From assembly GCA_028281705.1 (NCBI GenBank), contig JANQJH010000267.1, positions 1-37,588 on the forward strand: a stretch of DNA of 37,588 nucleotides, given 5' to 3'. The notes below the pieces were generated by a model, which saw only the letters and a program-made list of their open reading frames with translations, did not search any database and was not told the origin of the DNA. Below are positions 7,334 to 17,198 of this stretch, one piece after another. The stretch comes from Verrucomicrobiales bacterium. Lineage in GTDB: Bacteria > Verrucomicrobiota > Verrucomicrobiia > Verrucomicrobiales > DEV007. Position numbers and translations under genes: made by a program. Position 1 is the stretch's first letter. Each line of letters starts with the position of its first letter.

Positions 7334-8731
7334 TTAGGGAGTTCGGAGCGCCTGGATGCGGTGGTCCCACTTTAGGGGGATTTTGATGAGGTCAAGTTCG
7401 CCCTTCCGCAAAATGGTGAGGGCGAGGGTGTCGCCGGAAGACTTTTCTTGCACGAGGTAGGCGAGGAGTTCGCTATGAGAGGCGATGTTTGTCTTCCCAT
7501 CGACTTTGACGACGACGTCGCCCTCCTTGAGGCCAGCCACGCGTGCGTCCTTGTTTATCCCGCCCCAGGAAGGAGCGAGTTTTTCCACACGGAGCGCCAT
7601 TTCACCCTCGGCGATGCCCGCGGCGGCGCGTTTCTCGGCGGAGAGGGCCTGCATTTTGGCGATCCCGAGAAGTTTGACCTTGAAGAGATCCCAACTGGAG
7701 GTGCGCTCGACGAATTCGCCATTGCGTCGCCAACCCTTGGGAAGCCGCAAGGTCACCTTGGACGTGCCGGTGGCGTTTTGAATGCTCACATTGATCGTGG
7801 CTTCGTCATCGGTTCGATGGAGTGCCCACTGGACATCGGCAATGGAGAGAATCGGTTGTCCTTCGATCGATTGGATCTCATCGCCGACCTTGAAGCCGGC
7901 GTGCGCCGCGGGAGAATGACTGAAAACCTTCGAGACGGTAGCCATTTCCTTGGGATCGAGGCTGAGGCCGATGGATTCGGGGAGGGGATAGGCCCAAAGA
8001 TGCCGGTCGGTGATCGGTTCCTTGAGGCTCATGAGCCCCATCATTTCGGCGGCAGGGACAAAGTGACAGTGGACGCAAGATGCGGTTTGCTGGGCCGTCA
8101 TGCGGCCGAGTTTCTTGTCCCAGCGCACGGTTTTGGGAATGGCGGGAATGTCTTCCGTCTTTTTCCACCGCGGCGCGGGTCCTCGCTTGCCGGCGAACTC
8201 TTTCGCGACTTCTTCAGGGGCGGCTTGATATCGCTGATGCCACTTGAGAGATTTTGATAGTGCTTTCTTGAACCCCGGCACGGTGATGGCGCTATCGTCT
8301 CTTTGCGCCGCGCGCGTACCGTAGCGGCCGTAGATGACCCGATCGGAATTGAGAAAGAATGCGGCCCAGGACATGTTCATGTCATATTGAAAGAGCGATA
8401 GATCCAGTCCCCAGGCTTGGATGATACGAACACAGACGAACTGATTCATCAGTTCGCGCAGTTCCGGGTCCGTGGGGTTGACGACCTTGCTATCCATGCC
8501 GAGACAAGCCTTGCACGGCACGCAGCGGATGGTGATCAGGAGTGGCTTGCCCGTTTCCTTGGCCTTGGCCATGGCGGAATCGAGGCTGTCATAATGCCAG
8601 AAATCGTCCACCGCTTTGTCTTTGAGCACTTCTTGGAGCGTCGTTTCCTGTGCAAGCGCGGCGCCGGAACTCATGCCAAGGACGAGAAGCAGCCTGAGGA
8701 GGGCGACATGGAGGAGGGGGAGCGATTTCAT
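7334..8731 (-). CDS. exported thioredoxin-like, heme c and tandem PDZ protein
   Basis: A 465-residue protein with a signal peptide (LLRLLLVLGMSSGAALAQE). A thioredoxin-like domain follows (KPLLITIRCVPCKAC) whose active-site region is C-x2-C-x2-C. Near residue 222 there is a single heme-binding motif (CVHCH). Two PDZ domains complete the protein: one around residues 255-330 (SPAAHAGFKVGDEIQSIEG) and one around 375-460 (VAGLKEGDVVVKVDG). Exported proteins combining these three modules are found in planctomycetes and verrucomicrobia. The job is unknown; thiol-redox or cytochrome maturation quality control is plausible. The gene follows the Rrf2 regulator by 100 bp, and the M24 peptidase follows 8 bp later. 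Confidence 0.78.
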   Translation of the reverse strand: MKSLPLLHVALLRLLLVLGMSSGAALAQETTLQEVLKDKAVDDFWHYDSLDSAMAKAKETGKPLLITIRCVPCKACLGMDSKVVNPTDPELRELMNQFVCVRIIQAWGLDLSLFQYDMNMSWAAFFLNSDRVIYGRYGTRAAQRDDSAITVPGFKKALSKSLKWHQRYQAAPEEVAKEFAGKRGPAPRWKKTEDIPAIPKTVRWDKKLGRMTAQQTASCVHCHFVPAAEMMGLMSLKEPITDRHLWAYPLPESIGLSLDPKEMATVSKVFSHSPAAHAGFKVGDEIQSIEGQPILSIADVQWALHRTDDEATINVSIQNATGTSKVTLRLPKGWRRNGEFVERTSSWDLFKVKLLGIAKMQALSAEKRAAAGIAEGEMALRVEKLAPSWGGINKDARVAGLKEGDVVVKVDGKTNIASHSELLAYLVQEKSSGDTLALTILRKGELDLIKIPLKWDHRIQALRTP

Positions 8732-8831
8732 CCTTCAATGATCTCCGAATGTTCCTGAGGCGCGAGAAAAAACGGATCAGCGGGAGAAGGGGCGGCGCTT
8801 CCCGAGATGGATACCCTCTCAAGATCTCACC

Positions 8832-9287
8832 TCAGGTCGTCGCCGGTTCCTTGCCGGGTTTGGGAAACGGGCAGAGGGGCACGGAACTGCCGCGCCGGTG
8901 CTTGATGATTTGCGTGATCGTGGCCGAGCCGAGGGATTTTTCGACGGCGGCCATGGTATCGTCGAGGCGCCGGTGAAGCGGGCAAAGGTTGACGCCGTGG
9001 GCGGCGATCTCGAGGGGGCAGCTGTGGATCCGGCGGATGGGTTCGACGGCGTTGAGAACGTCGAGCAAGGTGAGCTTGTCAGGATCCGCGGCCAGAGTGA
9101 ACCCACCTCCAAGGCCGCGCTGGGCGTGGAGAAGCTGGGCTTTGCCAAGATGCTGCAAGACCTTGGACAGATAGTGATTGGGAACCTTGGTGGCCGCCGA
9201 GATCTGCCCATTAGTTTGGGGGGCGGGCGCTTGATCGGCCAAGTAGATCACGGCCCGCATGGCGTATTCGGCGGTTTGAGACAGCAT
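8832..9287 (-). CDS. Rrf2 family transcriptional regulator
   Basis: A 151-residue protein starting at the ATG at 9287 with MLSQTAEYAMRAVIYLA, the diagnostic Rrf2 N-terminus. A winged-helix region (ATKVPNHYLSKVLQHLGKA, RGLGGGFTLA) follows. Cysteines occur in HSCPLEIA, VNLCPLH and near the C-terminus in VPLCPF. The spacing (11 residues between the first two) differs from the C-x5-C-x5/7-C of IscR and NsrR, so cluster binding is possible but not shown. An earlier alternative start at 9344 would cross an inverted repeat and add residues unlike the family. It lies directly downstream of the gene for an exported truncated hemoglobin, which fits a nitric-oxide or redox-responsive role. That link is inference. 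Confidence 0.88.
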   Translation of the reverse strand: MLSQTAEYAMRAVIYLADQAPAPQTNGQISAATKVPNHYLSKVLQHLGKAQLLHAQRGLGGGFTLAADPDKLTLLDVLNAVEPIRRIHSCPLEIAAHGVNLCPLHRRLDDTMAAVEKSLGSATITQIIKHRRGSSVPLCPFPKPGKEPATT

Positions 9288-9312
9288 GCTTTGTATTCTG
9301 ATATTCGGAGCA

Positions 9313-9328
9313 TGGATCGACAGATCCA
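9313..9328. promoter_or_regulatory. inverted repeat upstream of the Rrf2 gene
   Basis: TGGATC-GACA-GATCCA is a perfect 6-bp-arm inverted repeat lying 25 bp upstream of the Rrf2 start codon, in an otherwise AT-richer spacer. It may be an operator or a short hairpin between the two genes. No second copy was found near the neighbouring genes. Confidence 0.35.
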
Positions 9329-9378
9329 CTCCAGGATTGGCCAAAGTTTAAGTTTGGGTTAGATTCAAATATTCCGCA

Positions 9379-9969
9379 TCACGCGCTCTTCTTGGGCCGA
9401 TTGAGAACGGCGTCCTTGGTGCTTCCGACGACGGTCATGACTTCCTTGATGAGTTTCTCATCGACCTCGAGTTCTTCCAGGGTCTTCTGGAGGTGGCCCG
9501 CAATGACGCCGAAGTCGGTCTCGGTGAGTTCCAGGTTGGCGTGGGCTTTGCGCATGTCTTTACCGGTCCAGGGAACCGGACTGCCGAGGGCGGCGCTGAT
9601 GAAGGCTTTCTGCTTGTTGTGCTGACGCCTCATGTTCACGTCTTCAAAAAAGTGATTCACCCGATCATCGGCCAGGACCTTCTTGTAGAAGGCGTCCACC
9701 GTCGCGTTGATCGCGACCTTGCCGCCGATCTTGTGGTAGAGGCTGCTCTTGCGCTCCTTGTTGAACTGCTTGCAACAATCAACGCTGCAGAAGGCGTAGG
9801 TATTGTCTTCGTATTTGAGCGTGCAGTCGGGAAGGACGGCTTTGCCGGTGATGGGACATTTCTCGTTCACCTTGGCGTCTGCGGCTTTCTCTTCGTCGGC
9901 GGCAAAGGCGCCGGCTGATAGGCTAACAAGGGCGATCGAAGTGGCGATGGGCCGGATGATTCGTTGCAT
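9379..9969 (-). CDS. exported YHS-like/truncated hemoglobin fusion protein
   Basis: A 196-residue protein starting at the ATG at 9969. It has a signal peptide (IRPIATSIALVSLSAGAFA, cut before ADEEK). Residues 35-75 hold a YHS/TRASH-like metal-binding segment (KCPITGKAV, then YAFCSVDCCKQF). Residues 80-190 form a group I truncated hemoglobin: SLYHKIGGKVAINATVDAFY with the B10 tyrosine, VNHFFEDV, and KAHANL with the likely proximal histidine. Truncated hemoglobins bind O2 or NO and are normally cytoplasmic. Export and fusion to a cysteine metal module suggest periplasmic NO detoxification or redox sensing, which is inference. The Rrf2 gene is 91 bp downstream on the same strand. Confidence 0.85.
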   Translation of the reverse strand: MQRIIRPIATSIALVSLSAGAFAADEEKAADAKVNEKCPITGKAVLPDCTLKYEDNTYAFCSVDCCKQFNKERKSSLYHKIGGKVAINATVDAFYKKVLADDRVNHFFEDVNMRRQHNKQKAFISAALGSPVPWTGKDMRKAHANLELTETDFGVIAGHLQKTLEELEVDEKLIKEVMTVVGSTKDAVLNRPKKSA

Positions 9970-10141
9970 GGGTCTGATCTGTATGTGGTTTGAGTGAAAA
10001 AGGTGGGGGGCGAGCAGCGTGGGCTGCTCTGATGATGGGGGCACATTATTGGGTTCGATGCGTCCGGTGTCGATCTTTCCGATCTCGTCTTGACATCGAG
10101 GCTAGGCAGTGAATTATGGATGTCAAGGTCTATATATCCAC

Positions 10142-13100
10142 ATGTCGTTTAAGGCAACATTGCTTACAACTGGCCTGGTTGGCGTCCTCGCCACGCCGGT
10201 CCATGAGTCCGCGGCGAAGGAAGGTGACGATCGAAGTATCTCGTTCAGCCGTGATATCCATCGAATCCTCTCGGAGAAATGTTTCAAGTGCCATGGCCAC
10301 GATCCATCGAGCCGGAAGGCCAAGCTCCGTCTGGACAAGGCTGAGTACGCCCTGGCGGCGCATCCGGACGACGGTCCCCAGGCGATTGTCCCGGGCAAGC
10401 CGGGCGAGAGCGAGTTGATTTTTCGGGTGAAGACGGAGGACGAAGACGAACTCATGCCGCCTCCCGACTACAAAGAGGCCCTGACGGCGGAGGAGATCGG
10501 TTTGCTCGAGCGGTGGATTGAGGAAGGAGCGGACTACGAGGAGCATTGGTCATTCACGGCACCGGTGCGGCCTGAAGCGCCACCGGCGGATCTCGAGGAG
10601 TGGCGAGGGAATCCGATCGACCGGTTTGTATTGGCGAGGCTGCGGGAGAACGGGCTGGAGCCGAGCAAACCGGCGGACCGGCGGACGTTGATTCGCCGGG
10701 TGTCGTTTGACCTCACCGGATTGCCGCCTTCGGCGGAGGCTGTCGAGGCTTTTGTTAGTGATTCCGCGCCGACGGACCAGGCCTATGCGAGGGTGGTGGA
10801 GGAGTTTCTCCGTTCGCCGCACTATGGAGAACATCGCGCTCGATTTTGGTTAGACGCGGCTCGCTACGGCGATACCCACGGGCTTCATCTGGACAACTAT
10901 CGAGAGATGTGGCCTTACCGCGATTGGGTGATCAAGGCATTCAACGCCAACATGCCGTTCGATCAGTTCACCGTGGAACAACTGGCGGGAGATCTCCTGG
11001 AGAATCCGACACTCGATCAGCGAATCGCCACGGGGTTTTCACGCTGCAACGTGACGACCTCGGAAGGCGGCGCCATCGATGCGGAGTACCAGGCGATCTA
11101 TGCCAAGGATCGGGTGGCCACAGTGACCAAGGTGTGGATGGGGTTGGCGGCCGACTGTGCGTCCTGTCACGATCACAAATTTGATCCTCTGACAATGAAG
11201 GATTTCTATCGCTTTACGGCTTTCTTCCGCAACACAACGCAGAAGGCGATGGACGGCAACGCCAAGGACACGCCGCCGAACGTTTTTGTGCCGGCGGACG
11301 AGGATCGGGAACGCTGGTCTGCCGTGGATGATGATCTCGACTATTCGCGGCGGTTGCTGGAGGTGCGGAAACGGGAATCCCTGCCGGATTTTCAGCGCTG
11401 GTTGGAAGACGAGAAAGAAGAGAGAATAGCGGTGGTCGAAGGGGCGGTGTTGCACTTGCCGGTTGACGATGGCGAGGGCGCGCGGGTCAGGAGCGTGACG
11501 GGCGAGGGCTATCCGATCGTCGACCGGGCCACCTGGATCGATGGTCTCTTTGGGAAGGCCCTGCGTTTCTCCGGTAGTTCCTATGTGGAGTTGGGCGATG
11601 TCGGTGACTTCGAGCGGAGCGATGCCTTTTCATACGGCGCTTGGATCAAGACGCCGGGCAAGGCCACCGGAGCGGCGATTGCCCGGATGGATCGCGACGA
11701 TGGCCACCGTGGGTGGGATCTGTGGATTCAGGGCGATCGCGTGGCGGTGCATTTGATTTACAATTGGCCGGAGGACTACCTCAAAGTCACGACCAAGGCG
11801 GCGTTGGAGAAAGACAAGTGGACCCATGTGTTCGCTACCTATGACGGTTCGAGCAGTCCGGCAGGGGTGACGATCTACTTTGATGGGGTGGCGCAGGATG
11901 TGGAGCGGGAGGGCAAGGTCTTGGATGATACGATCCGGACGACGACTTCGCTCAAGTTAGGACGCCGCAACACGGGCCAAGGATTCCGCGGTGGCGGACT
12001 GCACGATTTCCGGCTCTATGATCGTGAACTCGATTCCGAAGAGGTGCGGCGTCTGGCGAGGAACGAAGTCATTCGTGATCTCATGGCCACCGATCCCAAG
12101 ACGCGGACGGAGGAACAGAACGAGGCCTTGTTGACCTTCTATCTCAACGAGACGGACGAGGCCTATCGTCAGTATCAGATCCAACATGCCGCCTTGGAGA
12201 AGGAGAAAGAGGCCATGCGCGGACGCGGCGCCACCACCCTCGTCATGCAGGAGAAAGCGGAGAAGCCCTTCGCCCACATGCTGCGGCGAGGCGAGTACGA
12301 TCAGCTGGGTGAGAAGGTCTATCCCGACACGCCCGAGGCCATGCCGCCCCTGCCGAAGGGCGAACCGAAGAATCGGCTGGGGTTGGCCCGTTGGCTCATG
12401 GACCCCAGTCATCCACTGACGGCTCGAGTGACGGTGAACCGGCTTTGGCAGGAGGTGTTTGGGAGCGGAATCGTGGAGACCTCCGAGGATTTCGGCACCA
12501 TGGGGCAGCCGCCGAGTCATCCAGACTTGTTAGACTGGCTCGCGGTGGAGTTTCGTGAATCGGGGTGGGACACGAAACACATGCTGCGTCTCATGGTCAT
12601 GTCGACCGCTTACCGCCAGTGCTCGGATACGACCTCGGCCAAGACGGAGGTCGATCCGGGCAATCGCCTGCTCTCGCACGGTCCGCGTTATCGTATGGAC
12701 GCGGAGATGATTCGGGATCAGGCGCTGGCGGCGAGCGGATTGCTGGTGCGTCAGTTAGGCGGTCCCAGCGTGAAGCCCTATCAGCCGGACGGGGTCTGGT
12801 TTGCCGTGGGCTACACGCGGTCGAACACGGCGCGATATGTTCAGGATCACGGAGAGAACCTTTATCGGCGGAGTGTCTACACGTTTTGGAAGCGGACGGC
12901 GGCGCCGCCCTCGATGGAGGTCTTCAACGCGCCGGCTCGGGAGTTTTGCAGCGTGCGGCGGGAGCGGACGAACACGCCATTGCAGGCACTGACATTGATG
13001 AACGACCCGCAGTACCTCGAAGCTGCCCGGGAACTGGCGGCCCGTGCCATCCGCGCCTGTGGGGAGAGCAGGTCGGGGCGGGCGGATCACATCGGCCTGC

Positions 13101-13321
13101 GCGTTCTCGCCCGGAGATTCGACGAGGAGGAGCAGGCCATCATCGGCCGGTCGCTGGAGCAGTTTGAGAAGGCCTACGAGGCGGATCCCGCCGCGGCGGG
13201 AGAGCTGATTTCCCTGGGGGAATCCGAACCCGATGGATCGATCCCGGTGTCGGAACTCGCGGCCTGGACCATGGTGGCAAGCCAGGTGCTCAATTTTGAT
13301 GAGGCCATCAATAAGAACTGA
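10142..13321 (+). CDS. planctomycete-type cytochrome PSCyt1-PSCyt2-LamG-PSD1 protein
   Basis: A 1059-residue exported protein starting at the ATG at 10142 (signal peptide MSFKATLLTTGLVGVLATPV). A GTG at 10109 would add 11 residues ahead of the signal peptide. The order is: PSCyt1 heme domain with CFKCH at residues 47-51; PSCyt2/DUF1549 (ARYGDTHGLHLDNYREMWPY), which also carries a second CxxCH (CASCHDHKFDP); a LamG/concanavalin insert at about 432-640 (FSGSSYVELGDVG, FDGVAQDVEREG); and PSD1/DUF1553 at about 740-1040 (PLTARVTVNRLWQEVFG, NTPLQALTLMNDPQY). The family is strongly expanded in PVC bacteria and is thought to act with DUF1501 partners on extracellular substrates. The DUF1501 gene starts 27 bp downstream. 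The LamG insert is absent from the second copy at 20231. Confidence 0.9.
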   Translation: MSFKATLLTTGLVGVLATPVHESAAKEGDDRSISFSRDIHRILSEKCFKCHGHDPSSRKAKLRLDKAEYALAAHPDDGPQAIVPGKPGESELIFRVKTEDEDELMPPPDYKEALTAEEIGLLERWIEEGADYEEHWSFTAPVRPEAPPADLEEWRGNPIDRFVLARLRENGLEPSKPADRRTLIRRVSFDLTGLPPSAEAVEAFVSDSAPTDQAYARVVEEFLRSPHYGEHRARFWLDAARYGDTHGLHLDNYREMWPYRDWVIKAFNANMPFDQFTVEQLAGDLLENPTLDQRIATGFSRCNVTTSEGGAIDAEYQAIYAKDRVATVTKVWMGLAADCASCHDHKFDPLTMKDFYRFTAFFRNTTQKAMDGNAKDTPPNVFVPADEDRERWSAVDDDLDYSRRLLEVRKRESLPDFQRWLEDEKEERIAVVEGAVLHLPVDDGEGARVRSVTGEGYPIVDRATWIDGLFGKALRFSGSSYVELGDVGDFERSDAFSYGAWIKTPGKATGAAIARMDRDDGHRGWDLWIQGDRVAVHLIYNWPEDYLKVTTKAALEKDKWTHVFATYDGSSSPAGVTIYFDGVAQDVEREGKVLDDTIRTTTSLKLGRRNTGQGFRGGGLHDFRLYDRELDSEEVRRLARNEVIRDLMATDPKTRTEEQNEALLTFYLNETDEAYRQYQIQHAALEKEKEAMRGRGATTLVMQEKAEKPFAHMLRRGEYDQLGEKVYPDTPEAMPPLPKGEPKNRLGLARWLMDPSHPLTARVTVNRLWQEVFGSGIVETSEDFGTMGQPPSHPDLLDWLAVEFRESGWDTKHMLRLMVMSTAYRQCSDTTSAKTEVDPGNRLLSHGPRYRMDAEMIRDQALAASGLLVRQLGGPSVKPYQPDGVWFAVGYTRSNTARYVQDHGENLYRRSVYTFWKRTAAPPSMEVFNAPAREFCSVRRERTNTPLQALTLMNDPQYLEAARELAARAIRACGESRSGRADHIGLRVLARRFDEEEQAIIGRSLEQFEKAYEADPAAAGELISLGESEPDGSIPVSELAAWTMVASQVLNFDEAINKN

Positions 13322-13348
13322 ACTGACATCATTCTACCATTCTGAGCC

Positions 13349-14788
13349 ATGCAGCCGATACACGACGCGATCAATCTGGAGACTCGAAGACAGTTCTTTG
13401 GCAAGTCCGGTAAGGGGCTGGGCGGAGCGGCTCTCATGTCCTTGTTAGGGCGATCGGGCATGGGATCTCCATCGCCAGGGACTGACATGCCATTTGCCAA
13501 GGCGAAACGGGCGATTTATCTCTTCATGTCGGGCGCGCCCTCACAGATGGACATGTGGGACTACAAGCCGGCCATGACGGAGATGTTCGACAAGGATCTG
13601 CCGGACAGTGTGCGCATGGGGCAGCGGCTGACGACCATGACCTCGGGGCAGAGCCGATTTCCCATCGCACCGTCCATGTACCAGTTTGCCCGTCACGGCA
13701 AGAACGGCACCTGGGTGAGCGAGCTCTTGCCGCACACGGCCCAGGTGGTGGATGACATCGCGGTGATGAACACGGTGTGGACCGAGGCGATCAATCACGA
13801 CCCGGCGATCACCTATATTCAGACGGGGAGGCAGATTCCCGGTCTGCCGTCATTGGGTGCCTGGCTCTCGTACGGGTTGGGCAGTAGCAATGAGAACTTG
13901 CCGACCTTTGTCGTTCTGAACGCGACCTGGACGGGGCGCAAAGAGGCGCAGGCGCTCTTTGCCCGGCTCTGGGGAAGCGGGCCCCTGGCGTCCAAGCACG
14001 CCGGGGTGGCGTTGCGTTCGGCGGGTGATCCCGTGCTCTATCTGAGTAATCCCCATGGGGTGAGTCGTGATTTGCGGCGGCAGATGATCGACGGAGTGAA
14101 CGCCTTCAACGAACGGCAGTATGCCAGGGTGGGGGATCCGGAGATCCAGAACCGCATCACGCAGTACGAGATGGCCTTTCGCATGCAGGCATCGGTGCCG
14201 GAGTTGACGGACCTTTCGGGTGAGCCGGACTATATCTACGATTTGTATGGGCCGGATAGCCGGAAGCCCGGCACCTTTGCTTACAATTGCCTGATGGCGC
14301 GGCGCATGGCGGAGCGCGGCGTGCGCTTCACCCAGATCTTTCATCGGGGCTGGGATCAGCACAACGTCTTGCCCAAGGATTTGCCCAATCAATGCCGCGA
14401 TATCGACCAGCCGACGCGCGCCCTGCTGACCGATCTCAAGCAGCGTGGTCTTCTCGACGATACCCTGGTGGTATGGGGGGGCGAGTTTGGTAGGACGATC
14501 TATTGTCAGGGCAAGCTCACGCGTACCAACTATGGCCGGGATCATCATCCGAAATGTTTCACCATGTGGATGGCCGGCGGCGGCGTCAAAGGAGGCGTGA
14601 CCCACGGGATCACGGATGATTTCTGTTACAACATCCTGCAGGATCCGGTGCATATTCGCGACATCAACGCCACGATTCTTCATCAATTGGGGCTGGATCA
14701 CGAAAGGCTCAGTATCAAGTTTCAGGGACTCGATCTCCGACTCACGGGCGTGGAAGAGGCGCGGCCCGTGAAGGAGATCTTGGCCTAG
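13349..14788 (+). CDS. DUF1501 family exported protein
   Basis: A 479-residue protein of the DUF1501 family, related to alkaline-phosphatase/sulfatase-fold enzymes. The N-terminus carries a twin-arginine-like motif followed by a weakly hydrophobic stretch ([20 protein letters not shown]), consistent with Tat export. Family markers are [70 protein letters not shown] and [13 protein letters not shown]. The conserved Asp/His residues in these segments would form the metal site. It lies 27 bp after the PSCyt/PSD1 gene and is almost certainly co-expressed with it. The substrate is unknown. Confidence 0.9.
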   Translation: MQPIHDAINLETRRQFFGKSGKGLGGAALMSLLGRSGMGSPSPGTDMPFAKAKRAIYLFMSGAPSQMDMWDYKPAMTEMFDKDLPDSVRMGQRLTTMTSGQSRFPIAPSMYQFARHGKNGTWVSELLPHTAQVVDDIAVMNTVWTEAINHDPAITYIQTGRQIPGLPSLGAWLSYGLGSSNENLPTFVVLNATWTGRKEAQALFARLWGSGPLASKHAGVALRSAGDPVLYLSNPHGVSRDLRRQMIDGVNAFNERQYARVGDPEIQNRITQYEMAFRMQASVPELTDLSGEPDYIYDLYGPDSRKPGTFAYNCLMARRMAERGVRFTQIFHRGWDQHNVLPKDLPNQCRDIDQPTRALLTDLKQRGLLDDTLVVWGGEFGRTIYCQGKLTRTNYGRDHHPKCFTMWMAGGGVKGGVTHGITDDFCYNILQDPVHIRDINATILHQLGLDHERLSIKFQGLDLRLTGVEEARPVKEILA

Positions 14789-14847
14789 GGTACACTTCGG
14801 TGTCGATTCTGCTGTTCCAAGGGGCGCGGGATGGTAGAGGTTGCCCC

Positions 14848-17193
14848 ATGGCTTCTTTTCGGCTGTCAGTCTTACTCGGTTTCTTCGTGCTCAACCTACT
14901 CGGTTGTCAGCGGCGGGAAGACGGGGCGGCTGATTTGGGGGCGAGCCCTTCGCCGCCGCCGGCCACGTTTGTTGGCGCTCAGCAGTGCGCGGAATGTCAT
15001 CAGAGTGAGATCGACAAATGGCACGGCAGCGACCACCACCTGGCGATGCAGAAGGCCGATGCCAAGACCGTGCTGGGGGATTTCAACGATGTGCGCTTCG
15101 TCCATTTTGGCGTCGAGACGGCTTTCTTCAAGAAGGGCGATCGCTACTTTGTCAGGACTCCCAATGCGGAGGGCAAGGTCACGGAATACCCCATCGACTA
15201 CACCTTCGGCCACTACCCCTTACAGCAGTACCTCATCGAGTTTCCCGGCGGCCGGTATCAGGCCTTGAGTATCTGTTGGGATTCCCGTCCGGCGGAGGAA
15301 GGTGGTCAGCGCTGGTTTCATCTTTATCCCGAAGAGAAGATTCCCTCGGACGATGTCCTCCATTGGACGCGGCAGCATTTCAACTGGAACTACATGTGCG
15401 CCGATTGTCATTCGACCAATCTGAAGAAGAACTACGATCTCGCGAGTGACTCCTACAGGACGACTTGGTCGGAAATGAATGTGAGTTGCGAGGCCTGTCA
15501 CGGGCCTGGATCGGATCATGTGGCCTGGGCGCGGGAGCCTGAGGAGAGCAGGTCGGATGCGGGTGGTCGCGGGCTTGCGGTCGTTTTGAAAGAAAAGCAG
15601 CTCGGCGTTTGGGTCCAGGATCCGCAGACAGGCAAGCCGAAACGCAGTCATCCACTGGAGTCCACGGCTCAGGTTGAAGCCTGCGCCCGCTGTCATTCTC
15701 ACCGGCGGATCCTGCAAAAGGAGTTCACCCATGGGCAACGATTTGCTGACACGCATCACGCCTCGGTGCTCGACGAGATCCTCTATCATGCGGATGGGCA
15801 GATCAAAGAGGAGGTCTATGTTTACGGGTCGTTCGTTCAGAGCAAGATGTTCCATGAAGGCGTGCGTTGTACGGACTGTCACGACCCGCACACGACCAAG
15901 CTTCGTTATGAAGGCAATCTGCTTTGCGCCCAGTGTCATCAAGCCGGGCTCTACGACACGCCCAAGCACCATCATCACCAATCGGGATCGACGGGAGCAC
16001 AATGTGTCGAGTGTCACATGCCGGTGAAGCATTACATGGTGGTGGATCCACGGCGGGATCATAGTTTGCGTGTCCCGCGCCCCGATCTTTCGGTGAAGCT
16101 CGGCGTGCCCAACGCCTGCACCCAGTGCCACCAGGATGAATCCAACGAATGGGCCGCTGAGGCCTTGCGCAACTGGCTCGAGGAATCCAAGAAACCTGCT
16201 CTGCCGGAACACTTCGGCGAGATTGTGGTCGCGGCACGGGCGGGCGAGGCTGGTTCGGAACGGCGCCTCATTGATGCCGTGGCCGATCCGGAGAGGCCGG
16301 CGATCTACCGTGCCACGGCCTTGGCGGAGTTGGCCGCGCGCCCTTCGCAGGCGGGAGCTCAGGCGGCGCTTGATGCTCTGTCAGATCCTGATGCGGCGGT
16401 GCGGGAGAGCGCGCTCACGACCTTGGAATCGATTGCGGTGCCGCAACGGGTGCAGGTGGCGGCTCATTTGCTGAAGGACCCCGTTCGCGGGGTGCGCATC
16501 GAGGCAGCCCGAGTCTTGGCGCCCGCGGTTCCGTTGGGCCTGTTCACCCAGAAGGAGCGGGCGACGTTTGATCGGGCGCGCCTCGAGTATGAAGAGGCCC
16601 AGCACGCCCTGGCTGATCGCCCGGGCTCGCACATGGGGCTGGGGATTCTCTACAGCAATCTGGGAGATCTCGAACGCGCTGAGGATGCCTATCGTCATGC
16701 CATCAAGGTGGATCCTGTGCACGCGCAATCCCGGGTCAATCTGGCAGAAGTCTTGTTTCAGTTAGGGCGTCAACGGGAAGCTCAGAAGTTGTTGCAGGAG
16801 GCGGTCGCGTTGCAGCCGAACGACGGCGTTTACCACGAGGCCCTGGGGCGCCACTGGATACGTGTGAGAGACTATCAGAGAGGCCTCGCCTCGATCGGGC
16901 GCGCCGCGCAGCTGCTGCCCAACGAGGCCCACATCCAGTTTTTCTATGGTGTCGCTCTCAATGACCTGGGGCATATCGAACAAGCTATTCCCGTACTCCA
17001 GAGAGCCCACGAGTTGCAGCCGGACAACGCCGAGTACCTCTCAGGGCTCGTGACCATCTGCCGCGATCGCCAGCATTGGAGTCTCGCTCAAGCCTACGCG
17101 CGTGAACTCGTGAGGCGGCACCCGCAGAACCCTGGATTTGCGCAACTCTTGCAGGATGTGGAACTGCGGAGAAACTCAAACGAACATCGATAG
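14848..17193 (+). CDS. octaheme cytochrome c lipoprotein with HEAT and TPR repeats
   Basis: A 781-residue protein starting at the ATG at 14848. The signal ends in a lipobox (NLLGC, Cys20), so it should be a membrane-anchored lipoprotein. I count eight CxxCH motifs in the first 430 residues: CAECH (from Cys47), CADCH, CEACH, CARCH, CTDCH, CAQCH, CVECH and CTQCH. They are arranged like cytochrome c554/multiheme families, with extra histidines (TPKHHHHQ) as possible distal ligands. A short HEAT-like region ([20 protein letters not shown]) follows, then about five TPRs ([20 protein letters not shown]). This suggests an electron-transfer protein with a protein-protein docking tail. It lies 59 bp after the DUF1501 gene; pdxH follows 5 bp later. 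The substrate is unknown; nitrogen- or sulfur-compound redox chemistry is possible. Confidence 0.85.
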   Translation: MASFRLSVLLGFFVLNLLGCQRREDGAADLGASPSPPPATFVGAQQCAECHQSEIDKWHGSDHHLAMQKADAKTVLGDFNDVRFVHFGVETAFFKKGDRYFVRTPNAEGKVTEYPIDYTFGHYPLQQYLIEFPGGRYQALSICWDSRPAEEGGQRWFHLYPEEKIPSDDVLHWTRQHFNWNYMCADCHSTNLKKNYDLASDSYRTTWSEMNVSCEACHGPGSDHVAWAREPEESRSDAGGRGLAVVLKEKQLGVWVQDPQTGKPKRSHPLESTAQVEACARCHSHRRILQKEFTHGQRFADTHHASVLDEILYHADGQIKEEVYVYGSFVQSKMFHEGVRCTDCHDPHTTKLRYEGNLLCAQCHQAGLYDTPKHHHHQSGSTGAQCVECHMPVKHYMVVDPRRDHSLRVPRPDLSVKLGVPNACTQCHQDESNEWAAEALRNWLEESKKPALPEHFGEIVVAARAGEAGSERRLIDAVADPERPAIYRATALAELAARPSQAGAQAALDALSDPDAAVRESALTTLESIAVPQRVQVAAHLLKDPVRGVRIEAARVLAPAVPLGLFTQKERATFDRARLEYEEAQHALADRPGSHMGLGILYSNLGDLERAEDAYRHAIKVDPVHAQSRVNLAEVLFQLGRQREAQKLLQEAVALQPNDGVYHEALGRHWIRVRDYQRGLASIGRAAQLLPNEAHIQFFYGVALNDLGHIEQAIPVLQRAHELQPDNAEYLSGLVTICRDRQHWSLAQAYARELVRRHPQNPGFAQLLQDVELRRNSNEHR

Positions 17194-17198
17194 GTCAA

